Below, one piece after another: positions 41,308 through 50,547 of a stretch of DNA of 59,709 nucleotides. The notes beneath the pieces are model-generated. The model saw only the letters and a list, made by a program, of their open reading frames with translations, was not told where the DNA came from and ran no database searches. This stretch comes from JBFMGD01 sp040751775 (lineage in GTDB: Bacteria; Bacillota; Dethiobacteria; DTU022): the NCBI GenBank assembly GCA_040751775.1, contig JBFMGD010000013.1:1-59709 (forward strand). The letters run 5' to 3'. Positions within the stretch are counted from its first letter, which is position 1. Every line of letters begins with the position of its first letter. The position numbers were made by a program, and so were the translations under genes.

Positions 41308-42375
41308 ATGTTTTCCACGTTCACTGCAATTTTTGAAGCTTTAAGTTCAATTGAAGACGAGCTTTCAAAAGCGGTCAGCGAGTCTCAACGCGAAAAGCTG
41401 ATCGAAACGCTGTTGTCGCTGCGTAAAACCATGGACAAGTGTGTTCAGTACTGGCTTAAATTCGAAGAACGGGTCAACGAAATCCAGGAACGCCATGCCA
41501 TTTGTCTCCCAGATACCCTGCCCCCTGATTTTTTGGTCGAAATGGATGAGACCGGCAGCGGCGGAGGGCCGGTAGGCAGAGAGGAGGAAGGCGAAGAAGA
41601 AGAAGAAGAAGAAGAAGAAGAAGAAGAAGAGAGAGAAGAAGAGAGAGAAGAACACGAAGCGGGCTTTTTCCGGAAAGGTGATCCGGATGAAACCAAACCG
41701 GGAGCGGAAGCGCCGTTAGATGATCTTTATCACTCCAATAATGAGATCATGTTCAGCTCTTTTCGGCGCGGCCTGGGCTTCTGGGAACTGGCGATGTTGA
41801 AAGAGGCGGTCAGCGAATTTAAAAAAGTGGTCGATGAAGAGCCCAACCTGTTGATGGGGCATTATTGCCTCGGATTGTCCAGCGCGCAGTTGGGACAGGT
41901 GGAAGAGGCATTTAAAGAGCTGAAACTAGCCCTGGCCCTGGATGAAAATATGCAGATGCGCGCCCTGGCGCTAAATACGCTAGGCTTGCTGCTTGCCGGC
42001 AAGGAGCAGTACAGCCAGGCGCAGCATTACTTCCGGCAAGCCACGCAAACAGATCCTGCGTTTAGTGAAGCCTGGTTCAACCTGGGAGCGATCAGCTACA
42101 ATCTGCAATGTTATGAAGCAGCGGTAGAATCCTTTGAAAAGGCTAAGGAAATAGCCGAGGCGGACTGGGAGATCGAACTGCACCTGGGCCGGGCCCAGAG
42201 TTACCTGGGACGCTATGAAGAGGCGGTTAAAAACCTGGAGCAAGCCTACCGTCTCAATCCGCGGGAACCGCTGATCACTTTCGAACTGGGCCTGATTAAC
42301 CGCCTCCTGGGGAGAAAAACACAGGCCCAATGTTATTTCCACACCACCCTCAGGCTGATGGAAAACAAAGGCTGA
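41308..42375 (+). CDS. TPR-repeat protein with poly-Glu tract
   Basis: A 355-aa protein. Residues 1-80 are helical. A glutamate tract (about residues 92-115) encoded partly by twelve GAA codons (41593-41628) follows. The C-terminal 220 residues hold about five tetratricopeptide repeats (LLMGHYCLGLSSAQLGQVEEA, ALNTLGLLLAGKEQYSQAQHYF, AWFNLGAISYNLQCYEAAVESF). TPR domains mediate protein-protein contacts; the partner is unknown. ATG 41308 follows GGGAGG; an ATG at 41272 has no ribosome site. Confidence 0.87.
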   Translation: MFSTFTAIFEALSSIEDELSKAVSESQREKLIETLLSLRKTMDKCVQYWLKFEERVNEIQERHAICLPDTLPPDFLVEMDETGSGGGPVGREEEGEEEEEEEEEEEEEREEEREEHEAGFFRKGDPDETKPGAEAPLDDLYHSNNEIMFSSFRRGLGFWELAMLKEAVSEFKKVVDEEPNLLMGHYCLGLSSAQLGQVEEAFKELKLALALDENMQMRALALNTLGLLLAGKEQYSQAQHYFRQATQTDPAFSEAWFNLGAISYNLQCYEAAVESFEKAKEIAEADWEIELHLGRAQSYLGRYEEAVKNLEQAYRLNPREPLITFELGLINRLLGRKTQAQCYFHTTLRLMENKG

Positions 42376-42482
42376 CCGGTATGCCTGGCCCCAAAGAAGG
42401 CAGGAATTTACCGAAAGGTTAACGAAGTTCTTTATGAAACGGCAGGTAGTCTGATCTTATGCCGCGGAAAGGAGATAAGGAA

Positions 42483-43292
42483 TTGTCGGAAAAAAAAATC
42501 GCATTTATTGGCGGGACCGGCGTTTATTATCAATCCCTTTTGGAAGAGCCCCATGACCGCATAGTCGAAACCCGGTTTGGGAGCGCCTTGATGCGGCAGG
42601 GCCGCTACAAGGGCCACACCGTTTATTTCATCGCCCGCCACGGCGTGTCGCATGCGGTTCCACCGCACCTGGTCAATTACCGGGCCAATATCACCGCGCT
42701 GCGCCAGTTGAAAGTTGACGCCGTGATCGCTACTGCGGCGGTCGGTACTCTGCGAGCCGAAATTACGCCGGGTAGCCTGGTTTTAATCGATCAGTTTATC
42801 GATTGGACCAAGAACCGCCCGTTAACCTTTTTTGACGGGACCGGCGGTCGGGTAGTGCATGTTGATTATACTGAACCGTACTGCCCGGCGGTACGGGGGG
42901 CTGTCTTAAAGGCTGCCGCCGCCCTGGGACAGCGCCTGGTTGATGGCGGCTGTTATGTCTGTACCGAGGGACCCCGCTTTGAGACGCCCGCGGAGATTAA
43001 GATGATTGCCCAGTGGGGCGGCGACTTGGTCGGCATGACCAATGTCCCGGAGGTGACCCTGGCCCGCGAAGCGGGGTTGTGCTACGCGACGCTCGCCCTG
43101 GCGACCAACTATGCGGCCGGGATATCGGAAAACCCCTTGACCCATGAAGAAGTGCTGGAAGAGATGGCCCGCGGCAAGGCAGCGCTGGAACAGCTGCTGA
43201 TGGCCTCTGTCGAAGAGATAAGCGTCGAGAAGCGCTGCCGCTGCGCCGGCGCCGCCGGATTCTGGCCCTGGGATGAGGAGAGCGAAAGTTGA
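42483..43292 (+). CDS. S-methyl-5'-thioinosine/purine nucleoside phosphorylase (MTAP family)
   Basis: A 269-aa nucleoside phosphorylase of the MTAP/PNP fold (IAFIGGTGVY, ARHGVSHAVPPHLVNYRANI, CTEGPRFETPAEI, GMTNVPEVTLAREAGLCYA). The base-site sequence LATNYAAGIS has Asn209 where adenine-specific MTA phosphorylases have Asp (T-D-Y-D). This predicts a 6-oxopurine substrate such as methylthioinosine. That agrees with the MTA deaminase gene in the same operon. TTG 42483 follows AAAGGAG; an ATG at 42459 precedes that site. Its stop overlaps the mtnA start. Confidence 0.85.
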   Translation: MSEKKIAFIGGTGVYYQSLLEEPHDRIVETRFGSALMRQGRYKGHTVYFIARHGVSHAVPPHLVNYRANITALRQLKVDAVIATAAVGTLRAEITPGSLVLIDQFIDWTKNRPLTFFDGTGGRVVHVDYTEPYCPAVRGAVLKAAAALGQRLVDGGCYVCTEGPRFETPAEIKMIAQWGGDLVGMTNVPEVTLAREAGLCYATLALATNYAAGISENPLTHEEVLEEMARGKAALEQLLMASVEEISVEKRCRCAGAAGFWPWDEESES

Positions 43293-44347
43293 ACCCCGGA
43301 GAGCCGTTAAAAACACTGTACTGGGATAAGGGCCGGCTGTATCTGTTGGACCAGCGCCTGCTGCCCGGTGAGTGCTCCTATCTTAGCTGCGCCACCGCCG
43401 GTGAAGTGGCGGCAGCGGTTAAGCAGATGGTGGTGCGCGGCGCACCGGCAATCGGAATCAGCGCGGCCTTTGGGTTGGTTCTGGCCGCGCGGCAAGCAGC
43501 TGAGCGGGGAGACGGGCCTGGTGAGCTGTGTGAGACGCTGCGCCGCGAGGCAGCCCTGCTGCTGGACGCCCGGCCGACTGCCGTGAACCTGGCCTGGGCC
43601 CTGGAGCGGATGCAAGGAAAGCTGTCAGAGGCGGCCTCACTGCCGTCCGGGTTAATAGCGGAAAGCCTGGAAAGCGAAGCGCTGGCGATCCTGGAAGAGG
43701 ATCTGGCAACCAACCGGCGGATCGGCCTGCACGGGGCGGCGCTGCTGCCCGATGCGGCCAACGTATTGACACACTGCAACGCCGGCGCGCTGGCCACGGC
43801 CGGTTACGGCACCGCCCTGGCGGTAATCAGGGCTGCCGTGGCAGAGGGCAAAATAGTGCATGTCTACGTGGACGAAACCAGGCCCCTGCTGCAGGGCGCC
43901 CGCCTGACCGCCTTGGAGCTGGTGGAAGAGAAGATACCGGCTACCCTGATCACCGACAACTGCGCCGCTTTCCTGATGTCCCGGGGTCGGGTGGACCTAG
44001 TGATCACCGGCGCCGACCGCATTGCCGCCAACGGCGACACCGCAAACAAAATCGGCACCTACGGCCTGGCAGTGTTGGCGCGCCATCACCGGATTCCTTT
44101 TTATATCGCCGCACCCTGCTCAACCATTGACCGGCGGCTCGCTGCCGGAGAGCAAATTGTGATCGAGGAGCGCGATCCAACGGAAATTACCCGTATCCAC
44201 GGCCAAGCGCTGGCGCCGGCCACGGTAACGGCGTACAATCCCGCATTTGACGTTACCCCGGCAGAACTGATCAGCGCCCTGATCACGGAGCGCGGCGTGG
44301 TGTGCCGCCCCGGCCGGGCAGGAATCGAAAAACTGTTTAGGGATTAG
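43289..44347 (+). CDS. mtnA: methylthioribose-1-phosphate isomerase
   Basis: A 352-aa enzyme converting methylthioribose-1-phosphate to methylthioribulose-1-phosphate in methionine salvage. The catalytic Cys163 (THCNAGALATAGYGTAL) and Asp243 (GADRIAANGDTANKIGTY) are present, as is VVRGAPAIGISAAFG. TTG start overlapping the phosphorylase stop by 4 bp. Later salvage steps (mtnB, C, D, or an aldolase shunt) are not in the window. Confidence 0.95.
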   Translation: MNPGEPLKTLYWDKGRLYLLDQRLLPGECSYLSCATAGEVAAAVKQMVVRGAPAIGISAAFGLVLAARQAAERGDGPGELCETLRREAALLLDARPTAVNLAWALERMQGKLSEAASLPSGLIAESLESEALAILEEDLATNRRIGLHGAALLPDAANVLTHCNAGALATAGYGTALAVIRAAVAEGKIVHVYVDETRPLLQGARLTALELVEEKIPATLITDNCAAFLMSRGRVDLVITGADRIAANGDTANKIGTYGLAVLARHHRIPFYIAAPCSTIDRRLAAGEQIVIEERDPTEITRIHGQALAPATVTAYNPAFDVTPAELISALITERGVVCRPGRAGIEKLFRD

Positions 44348-44388
44348 TTACTATTGCGGCTAGATTTACCGGAGAGGAAGATCAAAAA

Positions 44389-45705
44389 ATGAGCAAAATA
44401 TTAATCAGCGGCGCATTAATTGTGCCTTTAAGCGAGGCCGGACCGGAGTATTTCTACGGTGATCTGATGGTGGAGGGAGACCGCATCGCGGCATTGACCC
44501 GTTATCCGGAGCGGCTCGATCCGGCCGGAACGGCGAGGGTGATCGACGCCCGCAATCTGCTCCTGATGCCGGGGTTGGTCAATACGCACGGGCATGCGGC
44601 CATGTCCCTTTTGAGAAGTTATGCCGACGATTTGCCGCTCAAGGATTGGCTGGAGCAGAAAATCTGGCCGGTGGAAGCCGGATTAGAAGGAGACGACGTT
44701 TACTGGGGCACCCTGCTCAGCATTGCCGAAATGCTCAAGGGCGGCACCACCACCTTTACTGATATGTATTTCTTTATGGACCGGGTGGCCGAGGCGGCGG
44801 CGGAAAGTAAAATCAGGGCGGTACTTTCCCGCGGCCTGGTTGGTGTAACCGGCTCCGGTTCGGAAGCACTCCGGGAATCGGAAGATTTTATCAAGCGCTG
44901 GCACGGCTGCGAAAACGGGCGAATCAGCGTCACCCTCGGTCCACACGCCCCATATACCTGCCCGCCCGATTTCCTGCGCGAAATCATGGCCGCGGCCGGG
45001 CGGACCGGGCGGCCGATGCAGATCCACCTGGCCGAAACAGCGGGCGAGGTGGAGAGCTGTCTGCAAGAGCACGGTTGTACGCCGATTCAACTGGTGCACA
45101 ACCTTGGCTTGTTTGACTACCCGGTGATCGCCGCGCACTGTGTTCATATTAACGATGCGGATATCGCCATCCTGGCGGAGCATCATGTCGGTGTGGCCCA
45201 TAACCCCGGCAGCAACCTGAAGCTGGGCAGCGGTATCGCCCCGCTGGTCAAAATGCTCGAGGCGGGCGTACGCGTCGGCCTGGGCACGGACGGCGCTTCC
45301 AGCAACAATAACCTCGACCTGATGGAAGAGATGCGCCTGGCGGCGCTCCTGGCCAAAGGGGCGGCGCAGGAGCCGACCCTGATTCCGGCGAAAACCGCCC
45401 TGCGGCTGGCGACGGTTGAAGGTGCGGCAACACTTTCCCTGCCCGGGGTGGGAAGGCTGGCGGTGGGCTCTAAAGCCGATTTAATCGGCTTGAACCTGAA
45501 CAAACCGCACCTGGTCCCGCTGCATGATCCGCCGGCCCACCTGGTTTATGCCGCTTCAGCCGCCGATGTAGAGCTGGTGCTGGTAGACGGCACCGTCCTG
45601 GTGGAAAACGGGGCACTGACCTTGCTCGATGAAGAAAAAATTAAGGCCGAGGCCTCGCGCCGCGCCATGCGCCTGACCGGCAGAGAAAGGAGTGAACCGG
45701 CGTAA
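44389..45705 (+). CDS. mtaD: 5-methylthioadenosine/S-adenosylhomocysteine deaminase
   Basis: A 438-aa amidohydrolase that deaminates MTA (or SAH) to the inosine form. Metal and catalytic motifs are NTHGHAAMSLLR (His-x-His), IHLAETAGEVE, AAHCVHINDADI, and GTDGASSNNNLDLMEE. In the operon it should feed methylthioinosine to the phosphorylase encoded two genes upstream. ATG with GGAGAGGAAG upstream. Its TAA overlaps the probable surE start region. Confidence 0.93.
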   Translation: MSKILISGALIVPLSEAGPEYFYGDLMVEGDRIAALTRYPERLDPAGTARVIDARNLLLMPGLVNTHGHAAMSLLRSYADDLPLKDWLEQKIWPVEAGLEGDDVYWGTLLSIAEMLKGGTTTFTDMYFFMDRVAEAAAESKIRAVLSRGLVGVTGSGSEALRESEDFIKRWHGCENGRISVTLGPHAPYTCPPDFLREIMAAAGRTGRPMQIHLAETAGEVESCLQEHGCTPIQLVHNLGLFDYPVIAAHCVHINDADIAILAEHHVGVAHNPGSNLKLGSGIAPLVKMLEAGVRVGLGTDGASSNNNLDLMEEMRLAALLAKGAAQEPTLIPAKTALRLATVEGAATLSLPGVGRLAVGSKADLIGLNLNKPHLVPLHDPPAHLVYAASAADVELVLVDGTVLVENGALTLLDEEKIKAEASRRAMRLTGRERSEPA

Positions 45706-46523
45706 CAGAAAATAAAAATTTACCACTTTTAATTACCAATGATGACGGCATTTACGCCGAGGGTATCCAGATACTCAGCCAGACAATCTATGAAAGCGCA
45801 CAGCACTACAACCTGGCGATCGTAGCCCCGGATCACGAACGCAGCGCCGTCGGACACGCGATCACGATGCACCGGCCGCTACGGGTGCATGAAGCCCGTT
45901 TCTTGCATAACCCCAACCTGGTGGGTTGGTCGGTGAACGGCACTCCCTCGGACTGTGTCAAGCTAGCGGTGGAGGCGATCCTGCCGGAAAAACCGCGCCT
46001 GGTGATCTCCGGTATTAACCGCGGCAGCAACCTGGGGACGGATGTACTCTATTCCGGAACGGTATCGGCCGCAGTGGAGGGGATCATCCTCGGCATACCG
46101 GCGGTCGCGGTTTCTTTGACGGAAGGCGGTTCCGGTGAAGATTTTTACTATGCCGCCGCATTTGTGCGCGACCTGGTGCCCCGCCTGCTCGAAAACAGGC
46201 TGCCGGAAGGAACGCTTTTAAATATCAATGTGCCGCCTTACAACGGCGGGATTAAAGGGGTCAGGGTAACCCGCCTGGGCACGAGGCGCTACCGGAACAG
46301 CTTTGACAAGCGGATTGATCCCCGGGGGGGAGTATATTACTGGCTGGCCGGTGAACTGGTTGAGGGCGAAGAATCGGATGACAGCGATGTGCGCGCAGTT
46401 CTGGACGGCTACATTTCAATTACACCGGTTCATTTTGACCTGACCAACTTCGGGTATTTGCCGGCATTGGAAAAAATGCTGCACGGCATGTCACAGAGGT
46501 GTTCCATTGAGAACAATCCATGA
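45702..46523 (+). CDS. surE: 5'/3'-nucleotidase SurE, no canonical start codon
   Basis: A survival-protein nucleotidase of about 270 aa that removes phosphate from nucleoside monophosphates. The metal site TNDDGIYAEG, VAPDHERSAVGHAIT, SVNGTPSDCVKLA and VISGINRGSNLGTDVLYSGT are intact in one open frame. That frame opens at 45696 and contains no ATG, GTG or TTG before Met at 45867, which would delete the metal-binding Asp-Asp. GTA at 45702 stands nine bases after GGAG and is the likely initiation region. The end overlaps rtcB. Confidence 0.8.
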   Translation, partial: VTENKNLPLLITNDDGIYAEGIQILSQTIYESAQHYNLAIVAPDHERSAVGHAITMHRPLRVHEARFLHNPNLVGWSVNGTPSDCVKLAVEAILPEKPRLVISGINRGSNLGTDVLYSGTVSAAVEGIILGIPAVAVSLTEGGSGEDFYYAAAFVRDLVPRLLENRLPEGTLLNINVPPYNGGIKGVRVTRLGTRRYRNSFDKRIDPRGGVYYWLAGELVEGEESDDSDVRAVLDGYISITPVHFDLTNFGYLPALEKMLHGMSQRCSIENNP

Positions 46524-47649
46524 AGGTAAACTCCCGATTAAGCTTTGGGCAGCGGAGATTGAAGCAGAAGCTCTTCAGCAAGCCATAAATCTAGCCAACC
46601 TTCCATTTGCATACATGCACATTGCGATCATGCCCGATGTCCATAAAGGGTTCGGCATGCCGATCGGCGGGGTTTTCGCGGCTGAAGAGGCGCTCGTTCC
46701 GAACGCGGTGGGGGTGGATATCGGTTGCGGCGTGGTCGCGCTGCAAACGGATAGCCGCGAGATCACCGCCGGGCAGATCAAGTCCGTTTTGCAAGCAGCC
46801 GGGGAAGCAATTCCGGTTGGTTTTAAGCACAACAGCAAGCCGCAACCGTGGGACGGTTTCAGCGGCGCCCCGGATATTGCGATCATTAGACAGGAACTAA
46901 ACTCGGCGCGCAAACAGATCTCCAGCCTCGGATCCGGCAATCATTTTGCCAGTATCGAACAGGGGGATGACGGCCGCGTTTGGCTGATGGTGCATTCCGG
47001 CAGCAGGAACCTCGGCTTAAAGGTCGCCTCTTACTATAACAGCCTTGCCCGGCAGTTAAATCACAGTTTAAAGATCGTGCCCCCTGAATATGACCTGGCC
47101 GCTTTGCCTCTTGAACTTCCGCCAGGCCGGGAATATTGGGCGGCGATGAATTTTTGCCTGGAGTTTGCCAGGGAGAACCGGCGCCTGATCATCGAAAAGC
47201 TTTATCACCTTTTTTGCAAAGTAACAGGTTCAAAAAACAGGGGCTGCCTGATTGACATTCATCATAACTATGCCGCTTTGGAGGAACATTTCGGTAAAAA
47301 GGTCTATGTCCACCGGAAAGGCGCCACGCGGGCCGAAGCAAAGCAGCAAGGCATTATTCCGGGTTCGATGGGTACAAATTCTTATATTACCGAGGGGCTG
47401 GGCAATCCGGCCAGTTTCAGATCCTGTTCGCACGGGGCGGGGCGAATCATGAGCCGCACGGCGGCCAACAAGTTAATCGATCCGGAGGCGGCCAATCGAA
47501 GCATGCAGGGTATCGTTTTTAACGGTTTTAAGGGCGATTTATCGGAAGCGCCGCCGGCCTATAAAAACATTGAACAGGTGATGGAGCATCAAAAGGACCT
47601 GGTTTCACCCGCTGTAAAACTAAAACCGCTTGGTGTATTGAAGGGCTAG
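46507..47649 (+). CDS. rtcB: RtcB-family RNA ligase
   Basis: A 380-aa protein of the RtcB fold, which seals RNA 2',3'-cyclic phosphate or 3'-phosphate to 5'-OH ends using GTP and manganese. Metal and nucleotide motifs are present: MPDVHKGFGMPIGGV, VGVDIGCGVVAL, GSGNHFASIEQ, MVHSGSRNLG, GSMGTNSYITEG and the guanylated-His motif SHGAGRIMSRTAA. It is shorter than E. coli RtcB (408 aa) but complete. TTG start within the last codons of surE, so translation is coupled. No archease gene is seen. Confidence 0.92.
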   Translation: MRTIHEGKLPIKLWAAEIEAEALQQAINLANLPFAYMHIAIMPDVHKGFGMPIGGVFAAEEALVPNAVGVDIGCGVVALQTDSREITAGQIKSVLQAAGEAIPVGFKHNSKPQPWDGFSGAPDIAIIRQELNSARKQISSLGSGNHFASIEQGDDGRVWLMVHSGSRNLGLKVASYYNSLARQLNHSLKIVPPEYDLAALPLELPPGREYWAAMNFCLEFARENRRLIIEKLYHLFCKVTGSKNRGCLIDIHHNYAALEEHFGKKVYVHRKGATRAEAKQQGIIPGSMGTNSYITEGLGNPASFRSCSHGAGRIMSRTAANKLIDPEAANRSMQGIVFNGFKGDLSEAPPAYKNIEQVMEHQKDLVSPAVKLKPLGVLKG

Positions 47650-47735
47650 CCAGTAACGAGAGGGCTGTTGGACATAATCAATCCACACCGGTCATATAAT
47701 TAGACAGATCTCTATACGCCGGGGAGGAATTAGCC

Positions 47736-48392
47736 TTGAGCCATCTATCCAAAAACAAAGCACACGTACAGGTGGCGGCTGTATTAGTCGGTTTAGTGCT
47801 ATTTTTTTTACTTGGGGTTTTAGTGGTCAGGCCCCCGTCCTCGTCGAAGGCGGCGACGCTGCTGCGACAAGGGCTGCTCCAGTTGGAAGAGGATCCCGCG
47901 TACGACCTGGTAATTGAAGAAAGCGCGCCCGGTTACAACCTCACCTTTCAGGGCACTGTGGAAGATAAAACGGTTCTGGCCGGCTATTTGCCCGAGTTTG
48001 AGTTGGAGTTGTCATACCGCGCCGGCGAGCTGCTTGTCCGAAAAAACAGCTCGGAAGAGTGGGCCGAGGCGGCAACGGTGCAACTGCAAGGGTTAACCGG
48101 TTTTTTAACCAGTCCCCTGGCAGTGCTGCGCGCTCAGGAAGAGCAGTTTCGCGACGCGTTTACCGGTGAAGATATTCAACTGGGGGAAACTCAATGCAAA
48201 ATCGTCTATCTGAAACTAGATCCGGATACCGATTTGCTAGCCGATTTGTTTCCAGAGGTTAAACCCGCAAATATACAGGCGGTCAGTATGGGTGCGGCCC
48301 TGACCGAAACTGATTATAGGATCAAGCAGCTGCGCCTTTTAATAAAGTTTACCAATTCCGGCAGCCTGGAACGGGTCTACTACCTGAACTAA
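47736..48392 (+). CDS. membrane-anchored protein of unknown function
   Basis: A 218-aa protein not recognised. One N-terminal membrane helix (about residues 11-31) is followed by an extracytoplasmic domain of about 185 residues with alternating beta-like segments (YNLTFQGTVEDKTVLAGY, FELELSYRAGELLVRKNSS). It recalls lipoprotein-like or LolA-type carrier folds, but no motif supports that. TTG start with GGGAGG upstream. Monocistronic. Confidence 0.7.
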   Translation: MSHLSKNKAHVQVAAVLVGLVLFFLLGVLVVRPPSSSKAATLLRQGLLQLEEDPAYDLVIEESAPGYNLTFQGTVEDKTVLAGYLPEFELELSYRAGELLVRKNSSEEWAEAATVQLQGLTGFLTSPLAVLRAQEEQFRDAFTGEDIQLGETQCKIVYLKLDPDTDLLADLFPEVKPANIQAVSMGAALTETDYRIKQLRLLIKFTNSGSLERVYYLN

Positions 48393-48427
48393 CACAAACC
48401 GCCATATCAAGCATAAAGAAAAAAAGA

Positions 48428-48446
48428 AGGACGCCTCAGACGCCCT
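48428..48446 (-). terminator. weak terminator of the Gfo/Idh gene
   Basis: On the minus strand AGGGCG, loop, CGTCCT (one G-T pair) is followed by a T-rich run. It lies 16 bp beyond the minus-strand oxidoreductase stop. Confidence 0.5.
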
Positions 48447-48461
48447 GCACACAGTGTTAAG

Positions 48462-49583
48462 TTAAACAGAGACCTTATGCAGCGCCTGGCCTCGCCTGGC
48501 AAAAGAGTAAATCGATTCAATCAGGCGGTGGGCTTGCAGAGCAGCTTCCAGGTTTGGGAAAACCGGCTGTCGTTTAATCAGAGAGCGTAAAAAGGCCAGG
48601 GCCTGGTAACGATAAGCCGAGACCATTTCCGGCAGCAGGAGTGAAGGGCGGCCGACAGACTCGTAATAAGCACGGTCTATTGCAGCCTGTTCAAGCCGCT
48701 CTCGCTTTTGACCGGATATTTCCACCGCCAGTTCACGGTAGCGTTGTGTAAAACCGCCGGGGGTATAATCGTCGAGGATAATCGCCGCCCGTTCAAAAAT
48801 GATCTCCAGGCGACGGACGTCACGGCCTTTGATCCGGTGGTAGAGCGAGGTCAGGTTGCCCGATCCGCCGTCAGACAGGGAGAAATTAGCGGTGACCGCA
48901 TCTTCGATCTGTCCGGCGCTTTGGTCGGATCGGTAATTCACAAAAGCGGACAGTTCTGAGACTTCTCCGAAGAGATAGCGAATCAAGTCCACATCATGAA
49001 TGGAATGCTCAAACAGGCACCCGGCAAAAGCTTCCCGCGGATCGGCGCGCCACTGCGAATCGTGGAAGGAGCCGCACAAAGGCCACTCCTGGTCTGAGCG
49101 GAAGTGGAAATGCAACAGGGAACCGAACACTTCTCTTTGACGCGTGATCAGCTGCTTGATATACCAAAAAATGGGCTCAAACCGCAGCACCAGCCCGACC
49201 TGGGCCGCCACGCCGGCTTTTTTCTGAGCGGCGATCATCTCTTTAATCTCACTGGTGGAGAAAGCGAGCGGTTTCTCGACAAAAATATGCTTGCCGGCCG
49301 CCGCAGCGCGTAAAAAATATGATTTATGGTAGGCGGTAGGGGTGCAGATATAAATCACATTGATGGCGCTGTCCGCAAACAATTCTTCGACATCCGAAAC
49401 CGCCGTCGTTACCGCGTGCTGCTCGGCGAAAACAGAGGCTTTCGCCGACTCAGAATCGTATACGCCGGCTAATTTAACATCGACAGCGGGGAATGTATTG
49501 CCTTCAATCAAAGAACGCAGCGATAAGGCGTGACCGTGAGCGATCAAGCCCGCACCGATAAAGCCGATCCGGATCTTTTGCAA
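48462..49583 (-). CDS. Gfo/Idh/MocA-family oxidoreductase
   Basis: A 373-aa NAD(P)-dependent sugar- or inositol-type dehydrogenase. The N-terminal Rossmann fold has IGFIGAGLIAHGHALSL; the EKPLAFS motif and the C-terminal beta-sheet domain (HSIHDVDLIRYLFGEVSEL) are as expected. Substrate unknown. It stands alone on the minus strand, divergent from the SCP2-like gene. Confidence 0.9.
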   Translation of the reverse strand: MQKIRIGFIGAGLIAHGHALSLRSLIEGNTFPAVDVKLAGVYDSESAKASVFAEQHAVTTAVSDVEELFADSAINVIYICTPTAYHKSYFLRAAAAGKHIFVEKPLAFSTSEIKEMIAAQKKAGVAAQVGLVLRFEPIFWYIKQLITRQREVFGSLLHFHFRSDQEWPLCGSFHDSQWRADPREAFAGCLFEHSIHDVDLIRYLFGEVSELSAFVNYRSDQSAGQIEDAVTANFSLSDGGSGNLTSLYHRIKGRDVRRLEIIFERAAIILDDYTPGGFTQRYRELAVEISGQKRERLEQAAIDRAYYESVGRPSLLLPEMVSAYRYQALAFLRSLIKRQPVFPNLEAALQAHRLIESIYSFARRGQALHKVSV

Positions 49584-49806
49584 AACAGGTTCACTCCTTG
49601 ATAGTATGATTGGCGATCAGTTCAGTGAAAACTGGCGTGGGTTTTCCCGGGTATAACAAAAACATATTCGCCGGTGCCGGACATATCCCTGCTATTAAAA
49701 TAATCCATTCCTGCCAAGGGTTCACAGATTCAATTTACGATCCGCAGCTGAAAGCTGTGCCAAATTTCTTTTAGCTGAATTCTTAATACCTGAGTATTGA
49801 AAAAAA

Positions 49807-49815
49807 TGTTATAAT
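49807..49815 (+). promoter_or_regulatory. extended -10 promoter
   Basis: TGTTATAAT (TGn plus consensus TATAAT), 150 bp upstream of the SCP2-like gene, with no good -35. The rest of the 382-bp gap 49584-49965 shows no gene. Confidence 0.5.
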
Positions 49816-49965
49816 TACAATAAGTGCGGATTATTGTTCGGAATTGTTGATAGCGCTGTTTTAAAAGGGGGGAGCAAAGGGGGAAGCTTTCTAGTGGTTC
49901 AGTGGACAAGGCACTTTGACAGCGAGCAAGGCTGATTGACTATTTTTTTGAGGAGGCGAGTGTGC

Positions 49966-50529
49966 ATGGTATATACATATGGTACTGAAGAGTGGGAAGA
50001 AGCATACCGGGAGCTGGTTGAGGAGAGGTTGGCCAAGGTGGCAAAGCCCTACCTGATGGGTACCCCGGAATGGGTGGCTACATATGAGAAACTAATCCAG
50101 GAAGATGAACCCTATAAAGATTCAGCCAAGAACTGGGAAGGAACGGTGGTGATTCATATCCTGGCCAATCCGGCCATGGGTCTGGATGATGACATCTTTA
50201 TGCTCATGGATCTCTGGCACGGTGACTGCCGTTCCGTCAGGCTGGTGCCGCGTGAAGCCGGCAAGAACGCCGATTACGTGTTATCCGGTGAGCTGGAGCG
50301 TTGGGAAGCGGTCATGAAAAAAGAGCTCGACACGACCAAAGCAATGATGCAGGGGAAAATCAAGCTCAAAGGGAGCCTGCCCACGATAGTCCGCTATGTC
50401 AAAGCTTCAACCCGCTTAACCGAACTATCCTCACAAATTGATACCCGGTTTCATTCGCAGCTAACAGACGAAGAACGCGCCGAGATGATGGGCTGGTTTA
50501 AAGAACTCCGGGCAAGATTCGGTTTTTAG
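49966..50529 (+). CDS. SCP2 sterol-transfer-like protein
   Basis: A 187-aa cytoplasmic protein resembling the SCP2-fold lipid-binding family (DDDIFMLMDLWHGDCRSVRLVP, ADYVLSGELERWEAVM, KIKLKGSLPTIVRYVKA). The family binds hydrophobic ligands. ATG 49966 has GAGGAGG upstream. An iron-containing alcohol dehydrogenase follows 18 bp later, suggesting handling of a hydrophobic alcohol or aldehyde, which is inference. Confidence 0.72.
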   Translation: MVYTYGTEEWEEAYRELVEERLAKVAKPYLMGTPEWVATYEKLIQEDEPYKDSAKNWEGTVVIHILANPAMGLDDDIFMLMDLWHGDCRSVRLVPREAGKNADYVLSGELERWEAVMKKELDTTKAMMQGKIKLKGSLPTIVRYVKASTRLTELSSQIDTRFHSQLTDEERAEMMGWFKELRARFGF

Positions 50530-50547
50530 TCTAAGGAGGCGTTAATT

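Noticed and set aside
41586..41650. Short tandem repeat considered as a CRISPR or satellite
   Set aside because: It is an in-frame GAA/GAG codon run inside a TPR gene; there are no spacers and no cas genes in the window.
42376..42482. SAM-type riboswitch before the methylthio salvage operon
   Set aside because: The gap is only about 107 bp and I could not find the conserved SAM-I core or a terminator stem.
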